Assembly (NCBI GenBank): GCA_001563335.1
Contig: LRSL01000109.1
Coordinates: forward strand, 1-64,000
DNA: 64,000 bases
Source: Candidatus Thorarchaeota archaeon SMTZ1-45
Lineage (GTDB): Archaea > Asgardarchaeota > Thorarchaeia > Thorarchaeales > Thorarchaeaceae
Direction of reading: 5' to 3'
Part shown: piece after piece, positions 1 to 9,440 of the stretch
Position numbering within the stretch: position 1 is the stretch's first letter
How the letters are laid out: every line of letters begins with the position of its first letter
Notes under the pieces: model-generated
What the model was told of the DNA's origin: nothing
Seen by the model: the letters and a program-made list of their open reading frames with translations, nothing else
Databases searched by the model: none
Program-made: the position numbers and the translations under genes

Positions 1-4
1 TGCA

Positions 5-1042
5 TCAAGTAAGTTCAATGTATGACATCTCACCCACATAGTTGATTCTCATCATCTCTTGAACTCTATCTGGCTCACTTGTATGTCCAAGAACCCATGC
101 GAGTTTAACAAGAGCTGCTTCAGAACTCATGTCGTAAGCGCTCATTGCTCCAACTTCCATGGCGGCACGACCAACTTCATAGATTGACAAATCAACCTGT
201 CCAAAAGCACACTGCGAACTCACCACAACAAAGCAGCCTTGATCTATAGCCTGGAGGATCCCTCCTGTTAGGGCATTCTCATCAGTTGGAACATTTCCAG
301 ATCCAAACCCTTCAATGATGATCCCATGATAGCCCATGTCAACTATTCTTCCCAAAATCTGTGGGGGGAGTCCAGGAAATACCTTGAGGAGAAAGACATG
401 ATCGTCTAGGCGATTATCGAATCTGGGCAAAAGACTATGATCACGTTTTTTTCTATTATCATAGAGAATAATGTCACGAGCCAAGATGCCAATTGAGGAT
501 GGATCCATTGAGTCAAATGCATCATATGAGTTCACTCGTACCTTCTTGGTTCTTGTTGCACGATGGATTTCTCCATTGAACACGATGCAGGTTTCCCCTA
601 GGTCACCAAAAGCAGCAACTCGAAATGCATCGAGAAGATTCCTGGGTCCATCGCTCCAAGGAACAGATGCAGGAATCTGTGCTCCTGTAAACACAATCGG
701 TCTGCCAAAGTCTTGTATCATGAAACTCACAGCGGCAGCTGAGTAAGTCATTGTGTCAGTTCCATGAGACACAACAATACCTTGAAGGTCTGGTATCTCT
801 TCGTTTATGTCCTTTATAGCACTGGCAAGTTCTTGCCAATGGTGGGGTTGAGCGTTTGCTGAATCTAATTGGAAGAGCTCTCTCTTGATGACTTCGATGT
901 TGCTCATGCCCTTTGGAAGTCTCTCAAGTAGCTCTTCAACTGATAGGCCTGGTCGAAGTGCTTGGGTGCTAGAGTCGTAGATGCTTGAGATAGTGCCACC
1001 TGTTGTAATAAGACAAATCTTGATGTTTTCTTCGGAAACCAT
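5..1042 (-). CDS. L-asparaginase, type I / GatD-like
   Basis: Hydrolyses asparagine to aspartate and ammonia in the cytosol (family knowledge). The N-terminus carries TTGGTISS with the nucleophilic threonine, and the second catalytic block SHGTDTMTYSA follows near residue 90. At about 345 residues it matches stand-alone type I asparaginases. It lacks the extra N-terminal domain of archaeal GatD, although GatD shares this catalytic domain and no gatE is beside it. An open frame runs upstream of the chosen ATG at 1042, but only the ATG gives the normal family N-terminus. It diverges from the reductase gene at 1114, so the 71-nt gap should hold both promoters. The stop codon lies at the window edge. 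Confidence 0.85.
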   Translation of the reverse strand: MVSEENIKICLITTGGTISSIYDSSTQALRPGLSVEELLERLPKGMSNIEVIKRELFQLDSANAQPHHWQELASAIKDINEEIPDLQGIVVSHGTDTMTYSAAAVSFMIQDFGRPIVFTGAQIPASVPWSDGPRNLLDAFRVAAFGDLGETCIVFNGEIHRATRTKKVRVNSYDAFDSMDPSSIGILARDIILYDNRKKRDHSLLPRFDNRLDDHVFLLKVFPGLPPQILGRIVDMGYHGIIIEGFGSGNVPTDENALTGGILQAIDQGCFVVVSSQCAFGQVDLSIYEVGRAAMEVGAMSAYDMSSEAALVKLAWVLGHTSEPDRVQEMMRINYVGEMSYIELT

Positions 1043-1113
1043 TGTGTTGTACCCAAAGTTGTGTCGTGAAAGGAGATTTATCCATGTTGTGATAAGTGGA
1101 TTTGAAATGGTGA

Positions 1114-2328
1114 TTGAAGTTGTATGACCTGGCTGTGATTGGTGGAGGTCCAGCAGGTGCAATATGTGCACGAGATGCGGCTGAGGCAGGGTTGGACGTG
1201 GTTCTGCTCGAGAAGGCGCATCACCCTAGAGAGAAACCATGCGGAGGAGCCCTCGGACCTAGGGCGATTCGAAGCATTGACTTTGATATTTCGAATGTGA
1301 TTGAACGTACTTTCCATGCAGCTTTGGTATATACACCATCTATGAGAAAGGTGATTTTGACCAGTGAAGAACTAATAGGATATCTGGTGACTCGTAGTAA
1401 GTTGGACCTCTTTCTTCTTCAGAAAGCAGAAGAGGCTGGCGCTGAAGTAGTCCAAGGCACACAGGTGGTTGGAATAGAACAAACGCGTACTGGAATCAGA
1501 GCACTATCAGTCGGAGACTCATACAAATCGCATCTTCTTGTAGGAGCAGACGGAGTAAATGGCATTATCGCAAGAGAGCTTGGAATTCGTTCAAAATGGG
1601 CTCCTGATCAAGTAGCGCTTTGCATTTCTGCAGAAGTCCCAGTGAGCCAAAGTGATTTGAAATCAGCAATGATTACGCATGAGTCCAATGGATCACCAGT
1701 AATTGAAATGTATTTTAATCTACTATCTTGGGGATATGGTTGGTGCTTTCCTAAGAAGAACGGATTCAGTATTGGAATAGGCTGTCGCATGGATAAACAA
1801 GAGAATCTCCAACAAAGTTGGGAGAGATTAATAGAATTAATCGAAGTAGAGAAAGAGATAGAGATTGATACCTCAAACAAAGTGTCATATAGAGTTCCAC
1901 TCGGAGGGAAATTAAATCGATATATCGCGAGAAGGAGTATGCTAGTTGGAGATGCTGCGGGTTTAGTTTCTCCACTCACGGGAGAGGGAATATCCTATGC
2001 AATCCAGTCTGGAAAACTTGCTGCAAAAATAGCTTCGGAAGCAGTTGAGATGAGGGCGCCTCTTCATGTTGCAGAGTACGAAAATCAACTGAAAAAGACT
2101 GTTGAACGAGAACTTGTGGACACTAGGTGGATTTCGGAGGTTTTACACAAATCGAAAAGACATACAGATCTACTTTTTGAGATAGTTGATGAGGATCCTT
2201 TGATGAGGAAGTATATGACTAATATAGTGTCACGAATCACTACTTTTTCAGATATAAGAGGCAAGGTCGGAAAACGGATGCTCTCAAAACATCCTCTAAA
2301 GTCCATTAGATTGGGATTGAAGGGTTAG
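1114..2328 (+). CDS. Geranylgeranyl reductase family flavoprotein
   Basis: FAD-dependent reductase of the digeranylgeranylglycerophospholipid reductase family, which saturates the isoprenoid chains of archaeal ether lipids at the membrane. The N-terminal Rossmann motif is GGGPAGA followed by an acidic strand end (VVLLEK), then the family PCGGAL block near residue 43. The second FAD-binding block, LVGDAAGLVSPLTGEGI, is near residue 280. The 404-residue length is typical. The start is TTG, chosen because the next residues (KLYDLAVIGGG) begin the flavin-binding strand at once. Some family members act on chlorophyll or other prenyl substrates, so lipid reduction is inferred from the archaeal context. 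Confidence 0.85.
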   Translation: MKLYDLAVIGGGPAGAICARDAAEAGLDVVLLEKAHHPREKPCGGALGPRAIRSIDFDISNVIERTFHAALVYTPSMRKVILTSEELIGYLVTRSKLDLFLLQKAEEAGAEVVQGTQVVGIEQTRTGIRALSVGDSYKSHLLVGADGVNGIIARELGIRSKWAPDQVALCISAEVPVSQSDLKSAMITHESNGSPVIEMYFNLLSWGYGWCFPKKNGFSIGIGCRMDKQENLQQSWERLIELIEVEKEIEIDTSNKVSYRVPLGGKLNRYIARRSMLVGDAAGLVSPLTGEGISYAIQSGKLAAKIASEAVEMRAPLHVAEYENQLKKTVERELVDTRWISEVLHKSKRHTDLLFEIVDEDPLMRKYMTNIVSRITTFSDIRGKVGKRMLSKHPLKSIRLGLKG

Positions 2329-2329
2329 T

Positions 2330-3274
2330 TCAATGATCGATTGGACTCATGATAACAGCTGAACCGTCCTTGCTTAGATGTATCCGCATGAAGTCGCACG
2401 CTAGGACTGAGTTTGAAAAGACTGGGATTGCTTCTCCAATAACATCCTCTCCATCATAATATCTGGGACTATAATGCGTCAGAACCAGTAATTTCACATC
2501 TGATTCTTTTGCCAGATTTGCTGCTGCCGCAGCAGTTGAATGGCCTCGTTCTTCAGCAAGATCGGCATGCTCTGATGTATACATAGCCTCGCATATCAGA
2601 ATGTTAGCTCCACTTGCGGCTTTCTTAAGTTCATCACATGGCCTTGTGTCTCCAGAGTATACAATCTTCAAAGGATTCGGACTGGGTTCAGTCACATCTT
2701 TTGAAGAGATTCTTGTTCCATCTTCAAGTTCTACTGATTCACCAGATGCCAATGCCTTCCAAAGAGGACCCTGAGGAACACCAAGCTCTTTGGCTTTTGA
2801 TGGTAAAAATTTCCCTGTTGTACGAGTCCATATGATCTCATATCCAAGTGCATAGCCCCTGTGGTCAACTTCGAATGCGCGAACTGAAAGATCCTGATGA
2901 TGGAAGATTTCACCAGGACCGATTGCATGAACAGTCGTTTCAAAAGTAGTCCCAAGGTTGATTGTAGATTGACTGACCTTGACATATTCGATCAGCTCTT
3001 TAGGCCCATAGATGTTCAATGGTTTTGTCCTACCAAGAAGAGAAAATCTCAACAGGAGACCTGGCAAACCAAGTACATGGTCAGCATGAACATGTGTCAC
3101 AAAGATTGCCATCTTTTTGTTCAGCCCTAGCTGTGCTTTCTCGTATTGCCTTTGGACATCTTCGCCCGCATCAAAAAGAAGTACCCATCCTTCATAACGA
3201 ATCGCGATAGCTGGATGGTTTCTTTTTTCTGTTGGAATTGACCCACCAGACCCTAAGAAGACTATCTCAATCAT
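2330..3274 (-). CDS. rnz: Ribonuclease Z (tRNA 3' processing endonuclease)
   Basis: Metallo-beta-lactamase fold endonuclease that removes the 3' trailer of tRNA precursors. The zinc-binding motif THVHADHVLGLPG sits near residue 60. Further metal ligands are visible in YSGDTRP (around 210), in EERGHST, and in the LTHYSPRY block near the C-terminus. The start MIEIVFLGSGGSIPT and the 314-residue length are those of short RNase Z. The stop codon almost touches the stop of the convergent geranylgeranyl reductase, leaving essentially no intergenic DNA there. Confidence 0.92.
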   Translation of the reverse strand: MIEIVFLGSGGSIPTEKRNHPAIAIRYEGWVLLFDAGEDVQRQYEKAQLGLNKKMAIFVTHVHADHVLGLPGLLLRFSLLGRTKPLNIYGPKELIEYVKVSQSTINLGTTFETTVHAIGPGEIFHHQDLSVRAFEVDHRGYALGYEIIWTRTTGKFLPSKAKELGVPQGPLWKALASGESVELEDGTRISSKDVTEPSPNPLKIVYSGDTRPCDELKKAASGANILICEAMYTSEHADLAEERGHSTAAAAANLAKESDVKLLVLTHYSPRYYDGEDVIGEAIPVFSNSVLACDFMRIHLSKDGSAVIMSPIDH

Positions 3275-3331
3275 GAGTCACTCACTAAAAAGACTAACAC
3301 CGTACAAGATTAGGGTTGTGTCACTCAGGAC

Positions 3332-4744
3332 TCATGCTAGGTCAAGAGGAATATCATTGGGCGTGGCCTCCCTTCTTACTACACTATAGGTCAATGCATC
3401 GAAGTATTTCGACACATCCCATTTCCAGCTGTCATTTCTTCGATCATACATACTTGCCACTTTCGTTGATTGACCTGTACCTGCTGCAACAACATGGGCA
3501 CTGTAATCATGGATTTTAGAGGTTTCATCATTGAGCACCTTTATTAAATCACGACCAGAGCCAACAGGTAAAGCAGATACAAGCAAGACTTTCTTCTCTG
3601 ATGAATCCTCGATATTCTGAATCCTACTTTGATATGTAATTGGTAGATGATTCCATGCAGAAATTATATCACCGGCGCATTCAGGACTTAGAAGACAAAC
3701 CACTCTGTCACTTAGACGAGGGATATTGACTCTAGCCCTTGGCAATACTACTCGCTTCTTGATTAATTGAGCCCGTCTTCTAAATGCTGTAGAAGCTGAT
3801 AACCCTGTCGAAGTCACAATATCATTTCCAGTGCTATCATATTCATCAACAAGAGCATCAATTATCTTAACATCAGCATAGGTAAAACGGTTTGGTGTTC
3901 CAGGAGAAGGAGTGGCAACGTCAGCCAATAGTAGTGGATCACCACCTTTCCGTAACATTAGACGAAAGTGAAGCAGGTCAAGATTCCAACCATCTTGAGA
4001 ATTGAAGTATCGTCCACTAAAGAATGGTCTTCCATCTGAAAGCGACCAGACAGAAACGCTACCTGTACTCCCTCGGAAAGACCGTATTGTATCCAGAAGT
4101 TCAGTTCTTTTCTTATGAGGGATTGTAGCAACAACCAGGACTAAGGGAGAATAACCATCAACCATGAGGGTCTTTTGTACATAAGGACCAGAGAGGACCA
4201 AAGAGGGAGATTCGAAAATAATAAGCACACGTTCAAGTCCAAGTTTGTATGTGTTCAACATACCAACTGTTCTCAAAACCCCAGATTCACTAAGTCGTTT
4301 TTGAGCTCGTCTTGTCTGAGCATAACTCAACCCGGAGTCTTTGGCTAACTCATTCAAAGCCACGCCAGGATTCTTTATAGCTGTTTCAAGAAATGGAAGC
4401 TCCGTCTTCGATAAACGGGATATATTATCTTCCCAAAGATGTACAATAAGACTCATGACATCCCTTTGAGAGATGATTGAAACATCACCAAGATTTACCA
4501 CTTCTTCTAATCGTCGTGTCAAGAGGGAATATAGACTTCCTCTGTAGGACGTCACCATTGAACGTATTAGTTCAAATTCTGCATCGGTTTGAAATACTTG
4601 GAGTTGACCACCCTCTTCAAAAGTCCTCACAAGACGTAAAATCGCAATTGCACTAGGTGAAAGTTTGTTCTCAAAAGTTGGACCTTCGTCCTTACTCATT
4701 ACTGTTTCATCCTGATCGTGGGTGTCGATATCTGGCTGAGTCAC
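3332..4744 (-). CDS. Putative regulator with two Lrp-like winged-helix segments
   Basis: No named family recognised. Two helix-turn-helix-like segments are visible. One, near residue 130, reads LNELAKDSGLSYAQTRRAQK and is followed by an Lrp-like wing (SGVLRTVGML). The second, near residue 300, contains IVTSTGLSASTAFRRRAQLI. Segments such as LVLVVATIPHKKRTELLDTI resemble a small-molecule-binding Lrp/AsnC-type sheet but do not match clearly. The GTG start is preceded by a GAGGG Shine-Dalgarno sequence 7 nt away. It lies next to, and is co-oriented with, a TrmB regulator. A tandem Lrp-type transcription factor is the most likely role. Confidence 0.6.
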   Translation of the reverse strand: MTQPDIDTHDQDETVMSKDEGPTFENKLSPSAIAILRLVRTFEEGGQLQVFQTDAEFELIRSMVTSYRGSLYSLLTRRLEEVVNLGDVSIISQRDVMSLIVHLWEDNISRLSKTELPFLETAIKNPGVALNELAKDSGLSYAQTRRAQKRLSESGVLRTVGMLNTYKLGLERVLIIFESPSLVLSGPYVQKTLMVDGYSPLVLVVATIPHKKRTELLDTIRSFRGSTGSVSVWSLSDGRPFFSGRYFNSQDGWNLDLLHFRLMLRKGGDPLLLADVATPSPGTPNRFTYADVKIIDALVDEYDSTGNDIVTSTGLSASTAFRRRAQLIKKRVVLPRARVNIPRLSDRVVCLLSPECAGDIISAWNHLPITYQSRIQNIEDSSEKKVLLVSALPVGSGRDLIKVLNDETSKIHDYSAHVVAAGTGQSTKVASMYDRRNDSWKWDVSKYFDALTYSVVRREATPNDIPLDLA

Positions 4745-4821
4745 AATAAACCCTCACAGACTCTATTCTAAAGGCGAGTAATACCTTTGATAGAAAGTCT
4801 TCAGGATAGCATAAAAGGCCG

Positions 4822-5574
4822 TCAAAGCGGCTTACTGTCTTTCCAGAGGGACTCAAAGTAGCTACTACTCATCGCCGCGAAGATGGCATGGGAGGAGTAT
4901 ATCCCAAGGAATTCATCACTCTCTTCACCACCAGCTAACATAATCAATGTGTCTTTCTGATCTACCACAAGACCAGCTCCAAAAACACGGTCTCTAGTTC
5001 GAATTTCAAACTTCTCTGGAATACGCTTTTTCAAAGCATTTGTGATTGATGATGTGAGGATTCGGACCTTTGCTTTCACAAATAGGACTCGTTCGACAAC
5101 CGTATCAACGTCTTCTGCTGATAAATCAAAAGATGGAAGAGAGAGAAGAACCTCCTCCTTTGCAGAGTCTAGCATCTCCATTGCCTTTGCAAGGATTGAA
5201 GCCCGACCATGAACGACCCAAACATCCCTTGGTGTTACTTTTGTTTCCTTTTCAAACAAAGGTTGGAGCTCTTCAACAACTACCCTACTAGATTCTCTCA
5301 GTCGTGCCTCCCAATCCAATCGAACTAGACGCATCACTTCTGTTGGAGCCTTTGCAATGTATATAGTAGGCTTTCCCTTCTTTATTTGGATGAACTGCTT
5401 TTCTTCAAGGCGACCTAGTACATCATAGATTCTTGAGTAAGGAACCTTGGATTTAGTGGACACATCTGATGCACCCATCTGCCCACCAGCAACAAGTGCA
5501 AGATAAGCTTGGGTTTCGTATTCTGTTAGACCAAGATGTTTCAGTGCCTTTAGGGTAGCCTCGCTAACTGACAT
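4822..5574 (-). CDS. TrmB family transcriptional regulator
   Basis: The N-terminal winged helix has the TrmB pattern: ALKHLGLTEYETQAYLAL, then SDVSTKSKVPYSRIYDVLGRL as the recognition region and a basic wing (KKGKPTIYIA). The C-terminal 130 residues resemble the phospholipase-D-like TrmB effector domain (EVLLSLPSFDLS, KVRILTSS). TrmB proteins control sugar uptake or central metabolism genes in archaea; the target here is unknown because no transporter operon adjoins. 250 residues is a normal length. Confidence 0.85.
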   Translation of the reverse strand: MSVSEATLKALKHLGLTEYETQAYLALVAGGQMGASDVSTKSKVPYSRIYDVLGRLEEKQFIQIKKGKPTIYIAKAPTEVMRLVRLDWEARLRESSRVVVEELQPLFEKETKVTPRDVWVVHGRASILAKAMEMLDSAKEEVLLSLPSFDLSAEDVDTVVERVLFVKAKVRILTSSITNALKKRIPEKFEIRTRDRVFGAGLVVDQKDTLIMLAGGEESDEFLGIYSSHAIFAAMSSSYFESLWKDSKPL

Positions 5575-5607
5575 TATTGTTCTTAGTAGAGGTCAATCTC
5601 TTCCGAC

Positions 5608-6180
5608 TTAAGGGTTGTCAAGCATAGAAGTATACCAACGCAGAAACCCCTCGAAGGCCCTTGTTCTATGGGAAATGCGGACTTTCTCCTCAAGAGTGAG
5701 CTCTGCATAGGTCTTCGTGAAACCTTCTGGCACAAAGATGGGGTCGTAACCAAAACCACTCTCTCCCGCAGGCGTACGTGCGACAGTTCCGGACATACTT
5801 CCTGAGAAGACCTTCAAGCGTTCACCATCACAGAACCCGACAGCTGTCTTGAACCTCGAGGTTCGTTCCGTTTTATCAGTCATAAGTCGGAGTATACCTT
5901 CATAGCCTATTGACTTCAGGACAATTGCGGCATATGACCCTGGAAAACCATTGAGAGAGTCAACAAAGAACCCTGTGTCATCTACCACAACTGGTTTTTG
6001 AAGAGTATCAAATGCAACTTTGGCCGCAACCCGTGCAATCTCCTCTACGCGCTCAGAGCGAATCTCATGTTTCTCAACCGATGTTGTATTGAATTCCACG
6101 TTGTATTTTCTGAAGAGAGGAGTAAGCTCCTGGAGTTTGTGTTTGTTCTGTGTGATTAGGACTAGCCTATCCTTTGACAT
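5608..6180 (-). CDS. XTP/dITP pyrophosphatase (Ham1/RdgB family)
   Basis: House-cleaning nucleotide phosphatase that hydrolyses dITP and XTP to monophosphates. Family landmarks are LITQNKHKLQEL at the N-terminus, VVVDDTGFFVDSLNGFPGSYAA near residue 65 (acidic metal ligands) and the GESGFGYDPIFVPEG block near 140, followed by SHRTRAF. The length of 190 is typical. Its start overlaps the end of the upstream flavin-dependent oxidoreductase gene by 14 nt, indicating cotranscription. Confidence 0.93.
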   Translation of the reverse strand: MSKDRLVLITQNKHKLQELTPLFRKYNVEFNTTSVEKHEIRSERVEEIARVAAKVAFDTLQKPVVVDDTGFFVDSLNGFPGSYAAIVLKSIGYEGILRLMTDKTERTSRFKTAVGFCDGERLKVFSGSMSGTVARTPAGESGFGYDPIFVPEGFTKTYAELTLEEKVRISHRTRAFEGFLRWYTSMLDNP

Positions 6181-7291
6181 ATTCCAGGATCTCCTTAATC
6201 ATCTTGTAAGATGACCGGGTCTTCTCAAGATCAAACATACCCGTAGCGTTCCAGAGAATGACATGTGCGAGCCCTTGTTTCACATAGTCTTCAAGTATTC
6301 CAATGAGGGTTTCTTTATCGCCAGTCATATAGAACTCCTGTAAAACTTCTAGCGGCACCTTTTCGATCGCATCTAATGTGGTCTTTCGATCATATCGCAT
6401 CGGAATGTAGTTGGTGAGTCCATGAAAATCATCACCAAAAGGATGTGAATATCCCAAACGTGTCCAGTTACTTGCTGAATGCATTAGAGCAAATGCTCTG
6501 GCAAGAGGGGTTTTCATCAGCCTCTCACATTCCGCGGGATCATCATCAATAATGCACCACTTCCAAAAGGCGGCTGTGAAAGGTCCGGTGCGATCTAATT
6601 TCTTTCTGTGATCCTGAATGATTTTTAGACCCTCCCCGTATTGCTTTGGTTTTGCGGTATGTGGAACCCATCCATCTCCATATTCAGCTGCGAGTTTGAG
6701 CATCTTGGGGCCCACGGCTGCAATCCAGATTGGCGGTGGCTTTCCATCCACGGCAGGCCTCAGAGACATGACTGCGTCCTTGAGTTTCCAATAGCGGCCA
6801 TCATAGCTAAATGGTTCATGCGTATTCCAAACCATTTTGATAATCTCAAGAGCCTCACGAAGTTTTCCTACCTGGCCAGAGTAGTTCAACCCATATGGTT
6901 CGATATTCTCAAGCTCTCCAGCTCCAATGCCAAGTACTGTTCTTCCTCTACTGATATGATCCAGTGTGAGAAAGGTTTGAGCAATAAGGATTGGATGTCG
7001 TCTGATTGGTTCAGTAACTGAAGAAATCAGTTGTACATTCTCAGTAACCGACGCGCAGGCACTCATGATGCTAGATAACTCGTAGTATGTGTGAGGCGAA
7101 TGTTGGAAAACAGCTAAGGGTGTAATGTCAGGAGTCCAGATGCTTTCAGGAATAAATCCAGCAAAATGGTCTGGAAAAGCCATACTATCGTAGCCTAAGG
7201 AGTCAATAGTTTTTGCATTCTTCATCGCATTGTCCCAGGGTGGAAGAAAGGGGCCAGGAGCTCCAATCTTCAAATCATGTATGTCAGCCAT
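6167..7291 (-). CDS. LLM-class (F420- or FMN-dependent) oxidoreductase
   Basis: TIM-barrel oxidoreductase of the luciferase-like monooxygenase family; archaeal members usually use coenzyme F420. Visible landmarks are the SMAFPDHF segment near residue 38, RTVLGIGAGELENIEPYG near 135 and PPIWIAAVGPKMLKLAAEYGDGW near 200, all typical of F420-dependent methylene-tetrahydromethanopterin reductase-like enzymes. The substrate cannot be predicted. It ends inside the start of the ITP pyrophosphatase gene and begins one base after the stop of the M20 peptidase gene, so the three form one transcription unit. Confidence 0.85.
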   Translation of the reverse strand: MADIHDLKIGAPGPFLPPWDNAMKNAKTIDSLGYDSMAFPDHFAGFIPESIWTPDITPLAVFQHSPHTYYELSSIMSACASVTENVQLISSVTEPIRRHPILIAQTFLTLDHISRGRTVLGIGAGELENIEPYGLNYSGQVGKLREALEIIKMVWNTHEPFSYDGRYWKLKDAVMSLRPAVDGKPPPIWIAAVGPKMLKLAAEYGDGWVPHTAKPKQYGEGLKIIQDHRKKLDRTGPFTAAFWKWCIIDDDPAECERLMKTPLARAFALMHSASNWTRLGYSHPFGDDFHGLTNYIPMRYDRKTTLDAIEKVPLEVLQEFYMTGDKETLIGILEDYVKQGLAHVILWNATGMFDLEKTRSSYKMIKEILEYVKG

Positions 7292-8473
7292 TTATTCGCA
7301 TGTCTCCGCAAAGTGAATGAGGACTTTCTTGACTTTCTCAAAGTCAGTTAGATGCATGAACTCGTCTACCCCGTGATAATTGTTGTCATCCGCAAGTGTT
7401 CCGTAACAAACTGTTGGTATTCCGTGAGATGTGAAATAGTGACCGTCATTTCCTCCCAAGTCCGCTGCGATGGTAATGTCTGGGTCATCAACCTCTTTAA
7501 CTGCCTCGTGAAATGCAACAATGTATTTGTTCGTAGGGTCAGAACCCCAACCAGCATGTTTAGTCTTGAACTCAAGAGTTGCCTCAACACCAGTTTCCTC
7601 CTTGGCCTTCTCGAAGAAGTCTTCGATGTCCTTGACAACATCTTCCACTCTCTCTTCAGGGATTGTCCTACAATCAAAGGAGATCTCAGCCTTCCCAGGA
7701 ATCGTATTCGTCTTGCTCCCTGCATTGTAGACGGTCATTGAGAACCGACCCCATAGTGTCATGTGAGGACTGCCTGGTGGTGCAAGAAGTTCAGATTCGA
7801 CCTTTCGACGGACGTCTGCAAAGTCTAGCATGACCTGCATTAATGGTATCGAGAGATGAATCGCATTGGCAAACTTGAATGGGTAACCAGCATGACCCTG
7901 TGTGCCTCTCACAGTCATGGTGCCTGAGATGACACCACTTGCCCCATGGCTAACATATTCGGGTCCTGAGTCAACAACTATTCCAAAGTCACCACGAATC
8001 TTTGGAGGTCCGTTCATCAGGTAATCTATACCCCAAACCCCACCGATTTCTTCATTTGGTGAGATGAGTATTTTCCAGTTGACCTTTGAGCTGCCCTTCT
8101 TGATCAATTCTTTTGCAGCACTTACTGAAGCGACGATGTTACCCTTGTTGTCACTGACACCTCGACCATAGGCCTTGTCCTTTTCTACTGTGAGTTCAAA
8201 CGGAGGTCTCGTCCACTCATCTACCTCTCCGGCAGGCACCACATCATAATGTGTGCAGAGCAAGATTGTTGTCTTTGCTCCTACATCCATAGTTGCTACA
8301 ATATTCGGTTGAGGAATACCATCATGCATGGAATCATAGACATCAACCTTGAGTCCTGCGTCTTCACAGTATCTCTTGATTACTTCAGCGCAGACGGCGT
8401 AGTTCTTCTTCTCATCACTGTTTGTATCCAGCTCAACAATCTCTCTAAGGAATTGCTCTTCCCATTTATCCAT
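7292..8473 (-). CDS. M20 family metallopeptidase (ArgE/DapE type)
   Basis: Zinc-dependent amidohydrolase or peptidase. The metal-binding histidine and aspartate are in LLCTHYDVVP near residue 75. The bridging aspartate is in GRGVSDNKGN, the catalytic glutamate pair is in SPNEEIGG, and the last metal histidine is in NYHGVDEF near the C-terminus. The dimerisation lid lies between. An in-frame GTG sits 3 nt upstream, but the ATG at 8473 is better placed behind a GGAGATGAG Shine-Dalgarno sequence. Substrate unknown: acetylornithine, succinyl-diaminopimelate or a dipeptide are all possible for the family. Confidence 0.88.
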   Translation of the reverse strand: MDKWEEQFLREIVELDTNSDEKKNYAVCAEVIKRYCEDAGLKVDVYDSMHDGIPQPNIVATMDVGAKTTILLCTHYDVVPAGEVDEWTRPPFELTVEKDKAYGRGVSDNKGNIVASVSAAKELIKKGSSKVNWKILISPNEEIGGVWGIDYLMNGPPKIRGDFGIVVDSGPEYVSHGASGVISGTMTVRGTQGHAGYPFKFANAIHLSIPLMQVMLDFADVRRKVESELLAPPGSPHMTLWGRFSMTVYNAGSKTNTIPGKAEISFDCRTIPEERVEDVVKDIEDFFEKAKEETGVEATLEFKTKHAGWGSDPTNKYIVAFHEAVKEVDDPDITIAADLGGNDGHYFTSHGIPTVCYGTLADDNNYHGVDEFMHLTDFEKVKKVLIHFAETCE

Positions 8474-8522
8474 CACAGCTCATCTCCAATCCGTATTGCT
8501 GGTAGAGCTAATGTCACTCATA

Positions 8523-9326
8523 TTATTTCTGGCAGGTCTGGCAATAGTTGGTCCTGAACCGATTTGCAGTAACTTCAGAAACTCGACCACCACAGAGAGG
8601 ACAAATCTCACCACCTCTGTTATGAACCATTAGGAAATCCCTCTTCTCTGCTGCAATCTCGTCGAGAGATCTTTCAGCGAGAATGCCTCGAATTTGGACC
8701 AAGACTTTTTTCATTGCAATATAAAGGCTCTCGATTTCCTTGTCAGTCAGACTAGATCGTTTGCGAAAAGGCAAGATTCCAGCGTAAAGTAAAATCTCGT
8801 CAGCATAGGCATTCCCAATTCCTTTCACAAATCTTTGATTCCGTAATACATTCTTGATTTGCCCATTATGGCGTTTGAATCGCTCTTGGAACACATTAAG
8901 AGTTAGGGCAGGATCTAAGGCTGAGGGGCCTCTCCCCTCAAAGTCTGCAACTGCTGAATAATCTCCTTTGTCAACGAGATATATCCGCCCCATTTTCTTT
9001 GTGTCAGAATACCAAATATCCAAGTCTTTGGTGTGAATGGACACCATGTCATATTTTGTAGGCTTTTTGAACCTTGGAATCACCCTAATTTTTCCTGTTA
9101 ACATGAGATTCAGCACAAGATCATAATTGGTAAGTGAAAAAATCAAGAACTTGCCATCTGCGGTCACAACCTCAAAGGTTTCTCCGACTGATTTTTCCTC
9201 AAAGTGTTTAATTGGCAACCCATGGACTACTATATGATTATGAACCACAGTCTTCTTAATGGTCAGACCTGAAAGAAGACTTGTCAATTGTTTGGCAATA
9301 ATCTCTAGTTCTGGAAGTTCTGGCAT
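8523..9326 (-). CDS. mutM: Formamidopyrimidine-DNA glycosylase (Fpg/Nei family)
   Basis: Base-excision repair glycosylase/AP lyase acting on oxidised bases. The mature N-terminus MPELPELE provides the catalytic proline and glutamate, so the ATG at 9326 was chosen over an 18-residue upstream extension that would bury them. The helix-two-turn-helix reads VKGIGNAYADEIL near residue 165. The C-terminus has a CxxC...CxxC zinc finger with the DNA-contacting arginine (NRFRTNYC). A complete, 267-residue Fpg is not universal in archaea, and transfer from bacteria is a reasonable inference. Confidence 0.92.
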   Translation of the reverse strand: MPELPELEIIAKQLTSLLSGLTIKKTVVHNHIVVHGLPIKHFEEKSVGETFEVVTADGKFLIFSLTNYDLVLNLMLTGKIRVIPRFKKPTKYDMVSIHTKDLDIWYSDTKKMGRIYLVDKGDYSAVADFEGRGPSALDPALTLNVFQERFKRHNGQIKNVLRNQRFVKGIGNAYADEILLYAGILPFRKRSSLTDKEIESLYIAMKKVLVQIRGILAERSLDEIAAEKRDFLMVHNRGGEICPLCGGRVSEVTANRFRTNYCQTCQK

Positions 9327-9440
9327 CTGCTCACCAAAGTCCAGTTTGGATTGACGCTTGATGATAAGATAGTTTTGCATCCACTAATCGCAACGACCAA
9401 AAAGGGCTACTCGTATCGAGGATGACATAGAAAGTGGTGA

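Noticed and set aside
2330-3274. Metallo-beta-lactamase as an antibiotic-resistance gene
   Set aside because: The complete RNase Z motif set and N-terminus identify tRNA processing instead.
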